Below are positions 60,301 through 64,000 of a DNA stretch of 64,000 nt, piece by piece; the stretch's first letter is position 1, and the number at the start of each line of letters is the position of its first letter. Source of the DNA: Isoetes taiwanensis (taxonomy: Eukaryota; Streptophyta; Lycopodiopsida; Isoetales; Isoetaceae); assembly GCA_021234155.1 (NCBI GenBank), contig JAJEKV010000033.1:999848-1063847 (forward strand), in the 5' to 3' direction. The notes under the pieces are model-generated. The model searched no databases. It was not told the DNA's origin and was given only the letters and a program-made list of their open reading frames with translations. The position numbers were made by a program, and so were the translations under genes.

Positions 60301-60307
60301 GGGTCAG

Positions 60308-60429
60308 AAAAGATGGCAAAAGTGTACTGTGATACCGCCAACGTAGTCATTTCCTTTTCGGAGCATCCGTTCTATAACTCCAGAAGGTTGGCTTGTTCCT
60401 ACTTAATGAGCAATGCGGTGCCTACCATG
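60308..60429 (+). CDS. Possible exon, unidentified
   Basis: Acceptor GGGTCAG, donor ATGGTAAGTG (strong consensus). Encodes MAKVYCDTANVVISFSEHPF and continues open to LMSNAVPTM. Family not recognised; may be a remnant of a host gene together with 60811-61057. Confidence 0.3.
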
Positions 60430-60810
60430 GTAAGTGTCTTCCTCATTTATGTAGCTCTAAATGGTGCATCTTTTTTTGAATCGTACTCAAAAGTGTATTG
60501 TTCTCATACTACATACTCCACCTAGACAAGTCATGTGTTTTTCATCCCGGACTGTAGACCTCTACATGAATAAGAGAGAGTCAATTTGAGGAAGATTATT
60601 CCTCCCAGACCTCGAACCATCTCTTTCTACCGGGTGCCCGTGGTAAGAAGGTGTTATTTTGGCATGATGACATTTATTTTTACATTTATTTAAAATACTT
60701 CCACCATTTATTATTTACATTTAAAATATCGCGGAGCCACCATTTTGATTCTTACATTTTACCCCGAAGTATTGGAGTTGTTGTTTGCATTGGGTTTTAA
60801 ATATGTACAG

Positions 60811-61057
60811 ATGGTCAAGCTCGCCAAGGAAGTTGATTCTATGATGAGAATTGAAATGTGCAGTCCACAAAGATGCAAAATGGTTCTCGATGAAGGTGAA
60901 GATTTCATTCTCGCGAGTGAGTTATTGTTTGCAAGATACTTACTGCAAATCACACTAACAAGCTGAAATGCGTGTGACTAAGGACCTGTTTGACAAGATC
61001 ATGGGCAAACTACAGACATTTAGCAAAGATGTCAAGTGCTACATGAAGCCGGTGTGT
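60811..61057 (+). CDS. Possible exon pair, unidentified
   Basis: After the acceptor TATGTACAG the frame reads MVKLAKEVDSMMRIEMCSPQ up to GEDFILAS. A second segment from 60963 reads EMRVTKDLFDKIMGKLQTFS and on to YMKP. The phases agree if 60917-60962 is removed, but 46 bp is too short for a normal plant intron, so an indel in one exon is the other explanation. Family not recognised. Confidence 0.3.
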
Positions 61058-61284
61058 GCCAAAAGCCACCCAAGACAATCTAAGAAACGCTTCTGCTTTC
61101 TTTGCTTTAAAATCCTGAATTGGTTTCTAAACTCTGATTGGCTGAACATGGTAGCAGATTTTGTAGTTATTCCATGATTTACAGATAAGTTATTGCATAA
61201 CTATGTTATCTGCAATCAGTTATGGGATGGTGTCTTTGACCGTAAAACACTAAGTATATGACCACAAACACTGCTATTTTGCCG

Positions 61285-61595
61285 CACATCTTGGTGTTTC
61301 TGGCCAAGTTAAGATGTTTCAGGCCATATTCTTGGTGTCTTCGCCTTTAGTGGTAAGTTGGCGCTGTTATGGGTGTTTCGCCGAAAAAAGAGGGGTGTTT
61401 CTGGGCACATCCTGGTGTTTTCGCCACAAGATTACAACATGTAAAACACCGAGTGGTGTTTAAGCTATTTAGGTGGTGCTTCGCCATTTAGGTGGTGTTT
61501 CTGGCCACCCCAAGTGGGTGTTTCGGGTCAATTGAGTGGTGTTTCCGGCCAAAGCATATGGTGTTTCCGGCCAACTTGAGAGGTGTTTGAGCCAT
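61285..61595. repeat. GGTGTTTC minisatellite, cluster 2
   Basis: About 13 units, consensus TGGTGTTTCyGGCCA plus 5-8 variable bases, unit length about 19-23 bp. Most regular at 61480-61590. Confidence 0.88.
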
Positions 61596-62175
61596 TGGAA
61601 GGTACAAATACAATATATAGAACATTGAGACCCCAAATGGAATACAATATCTAAAACATCGGAGAAGAGTGGTCCAATAACATCTAAAACCTGAATATCA
61701 ACTTTCAACAAGTGAGTGCAACCCCTTGTAGGAATATGAGTGCCACATCCTTGGTGCCGGGCCACAAGAGTACAAAAATGCAAAACATTGAAGGGTTGTT
61801 GAAGATAGTGGTATTTCTAGGCCATTTGGGTGGTGTTTCCGGCTATTTTGGTGGTGTTTCGCCAATTTGAATGGTGTTTCGCCATTTGGTGGTGTTTCCG
61901 CCAGGCATATGGTGTTTCTTGCCAAATTGAGTGGTGTTCGGGCAAGTTGTGAGCACATTGAGAAGGACAATTAAATACAAATACCTAGAACATTGAGACC
62001 CCCAAACGGAATACAACAATGTTCAAAAACATTGAGATATGGTTGTAATACAATATCTATAACCCTTGAATTCGTAAAGTCGTCAAGTGAAGTGCAACGC
62101 CTTTGTAGGAATATGAGTGCCACATCTTCAGTGTTTCGCCACAAGAGTACAATATACGAAGCCGCACCACCCAAA
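61440..62175. repeat. Higher-order duplication of minisatellite plus spacer
   Basis: Each unit is a minisatellite cluster followed by a spacer with AACATTGAGACCCC (61622, 61989) and TAGGAATATGAGTGCCACATC (61729, 62106). Offsets are 367 and 377 bp. Confidence 0.85.
61801..61950. repeat. GGTGTTTC minisatellite, cluster 3
   Basis: Seven units, same core as clusters 1 and 2, lengths about 18-22 bp. Confidence 0.88.
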
Positions 62176-62189
62176 ACAAACCCTTCAAT

Positions 62190-62285
62190 GGGGTAGGTGG
62201 TGCTTCGCCACTTGGAGTGGTGTTTCTGCCGGGTATGGTGTTTCAAGGTCGCTGGGTGTTTCAGCCAAGCCAAGTAGTTGTTTGG
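62190..62285. repeat. GGTGTTTC minisatellite, cluster 4
   Basis: Four units (GGTGCTTCGCCA, GGTGTTTCTGCC, GGTGTTTCAAGG, GGTGTTTCAGCC), ending close to the Copia E leader. Confidence 0.85.
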
Positions 62286-62416
62286 GGTCCGGTTCTGGGA
62301 ACTCCCCGAAGACATCAGGACCTCCTGTGGATCTAATGAGAGTCCTGGGACTATGTCACGCTTTGAGCCAGTCGAAAGAAAGAAAGAAATGCAACAAATG
62401 AGAGAAAGACGATAAA

Positions 62417-62430
62417 GCTTCTTGATACCA
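62417..62430 (-). other. Copia E primer-binding site
   Basis: TGGTATCAAGAAGC on the minus strand, close to the tRNA-iMet complement, directly following a possible LTR end ...TAATCA plus one T. Confidence 0.65.
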
Positions 62431-62431
62431 A

Positions 62432-62880
62432 TGATTACGAAAAAATACATGAGTTCTATTGAGAGAAATCAGCAGACAAGACTCAAAACTTCATCTAAAA
62501 AAACTTAGAGCTTAACTTTCTACTCATATATATAGTGGCCAATGGCCTTTGGGCTCCAATATGTATTATTCCGGACTTGTTCGCCGACTCCGGAAGGAGG
62601 CCTGATTTGCAGGAAGGCTTGGCGTTCTTTGAAGTGCTCTAGAATCACGCCGACGCCGACGCTGCTGGACGGGTCGGCCACTTGCCCTGAAGGGCGCTTT
62701 CTTTGCTGCTGATGCGCCTGTGCGTTTTGAATGCGCTTTAGTCTTCTGAGTTTGGATGTTCAAATTCGTGGTTGACCGAGATCTTTTGAGCTTTACCTGC
62801 CCCGACGTGAGCAGATGAATAGTCTGCATTGCGGCATTGACTAACATCCCGCCCAAACCACCCTATGTTGCCTGAAACGC
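62432..62880 (-). repeat. Copia E 5' LTR (outer end uncertain)
   Basis: Begins TGATTACG on the plus strand next to the primer site. A TATATATA box lies at about 62526-62533 in minus-strand sense. The partner LTR is not in the window to the left, and the outer boundary is a guess. Confidence 0.45.
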
Positions 62881-64000
62881 GGGAAGCTATCGCTCAGTGA
62901 TCTCACGGGAGCAGGACGGGCTCCATTATGGTACCGGGCCGAAGGAGATCTTTGGCGTGATTGAAGAGTTGAGGTGCCTGCTGTGGGCGTGATCGCAAAG
63001 ATCAATGAAAACGAAACGTATCATGCCTCAAGTGCAGCCAGTTCTGTAAGAAATAAAATTTACACTCCAAGCAGGAGATGTTCAAGGCCAAAGGCAATCA
63101 TTTGCATTTTCGGCTTCAGTGCGAAAATGGACGCCGGGATGGCGAGCTCAGCAAAATGCATTTGAGGGCAGCCGCAAATCGTTAGCCAAGATGGATGGCG
63201 ATCGTGGAGGTGGAGGCGCTCGCAAGAAGGTGTTGGTACCTACAGGCGCGATCCGCGGCCGCTACAACCACGCCATTAAATGTAGATCCAATTATGGTGT
63301 TGTCCAAAGTAGCACCTTCTTCCCAATGTGACGCATGTAATCAAAACGGATCCCACCGGAGACCACGAGATCTCGAGGTGGTGTCCACCGCATGAATTCA
63401 TCCATGACCTGCGGTATCCAAAAAGAAGGCTACCAATCGATGTCAAACCGGGCGGGAGGGACCGTAGCTATTACAGGGTAAAGGAACCATTCGCGGTGGG
63501 CTGGCCAGCTCTATGCCTCCCCCGAATTTATTCCACAAGATCCGGATCGCCCCGAACGTACCGAGAAGCAGAGCTCCAGCGACACCAGAGGGCTATCCCG
63601 TGGGGACCAGCTTTGCTATCCACGAAAGCCTCGAATCAACATTGTAACCAACAGGGTGCCGATATGACTTAGGCATAGGGAAGATCTTCGGATGTCCCTG
63701 TATGTTCTTGGTTTAATAGGCCTGGCTGCTGTGAGATAATGATTAAGTAAGTCGCGCTGCATTCCCAGTGCCTTTGGTCCGGAAAGCAGATCCCGCAAGA
63801 TATGGATTACATCCAAAGCACCCATTGGCGTTAGCAATTCGAAATTACTGGCGTAATTCATTGCTGCATAGAAATCATGAAAGATGTATAAAGCCATGTA
63901 CGAACCACCGAAAGTGAGAAACCGATCTACGCAGCGAGATCAAACATCACGCTACTATCAACCCCTTGTCTCTCAAATGGAGAGTTCGCCAAATCCTGTA
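62881..64000. other. No recognisable gene
   Basis: G+C-richer sequence with short overlapping frames on both strands (for example plus 63328-63672, minus 63616-63897). No domain recognised; the window ends inside it. Confidence 0.45.

Noticed and set aside
60963-61057. PIF/Harbinger nuclease fragment (RVTKDLFDKIM)
   Set aside because: The resemblance to the Harbinger N-terminal phrase is slight and no catalytic motif follows.
58398-62285. CRISPR array
   Set aside because: The repeats are degenerate, units are short with no constant-length unique spacers, and the context is a plant nuclear genome.

Overview
The window looks like nuclear DNA of a land plant. The evidence is one intron-containing gene with plant-type GT-AG introns, a plant-type copper P1B-ATPase, and dense Ty1/copia, Ty3/gypsy and L1-type elements. 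A second non-LTR lineage, with a YADD-type reverse transcriptase and an HALxECPAY-type tail, is a weak hint towards a non-flowering vascular plant (fern, lycophyte or gymnosperm). I cannot name the species from sequence alone.

Layout. 1-4.45 kb: an HMA5/RAN1-like copper-transporting ATPase in eight exons on the plus strand. All catalytic motifs are present, but four spots carry frame-breaking single-base indels. 4.45-21.8 kb: mostly non-coding DNA with small tandem duplications, an unidentified minus-strand exon series that includes a 0.49-kb direct duplication, a minus-strand non-LTR reverse-transcriptase remnant (13.1-14.7 kb), a gypsy pol remnant (16.8-17.8 kb) split by a 5'-truncated LINE with a perfect 12-bp target duplication, and two diverged copies of a TATA-box-plus-start cassette (20.6-21.5 kb). 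21.84-28.15 kb: a near-full-length minus-strand L1-type LINE with poly(A), a probable target duplication and an internal deletion of the RT core. 28-39 kb: no recognisable gene; it contains a strongly pyrimidine-rich tract with a diverged 254-bp tandem pair, palindromic GCCTCCGAGGC repeats and small arrays.

39.2-57 kb: a LINE 3' end, then a nest of elements. An old minus-strand Copia (D) has its gag gene cut twice, by plus-strand Copia A (41.35-51.49 kb) and plus-strand Copia B (51.63-56.52 kb). A is itself interrupted by minus-strand Copia C (45.63-51.11 kb). C's reverse transcriptase is interrupted by a 1.2-kb GC-rich Mutator-like element (47.02-48.23 kb) whose removal, with one 9-bp target duplication, restores C's reading frame.

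57-64 kb: degraded sequence with several clusters of an approximately 22-bp GGTGTTTC minisatellite in a higher-order arrangement, unidentified exon-like fragments, and the PBS/LTR junction of a further minus-strand Copia (E) near 62.43 kb.

Only the copper ATPase is a confidently named host gene. The rest is repeats or unidentified fragments. Frequent 1-bp indels in otherwise conserved coding sequence make unpolished assembly error a serious alternative to genuine decay throughout.
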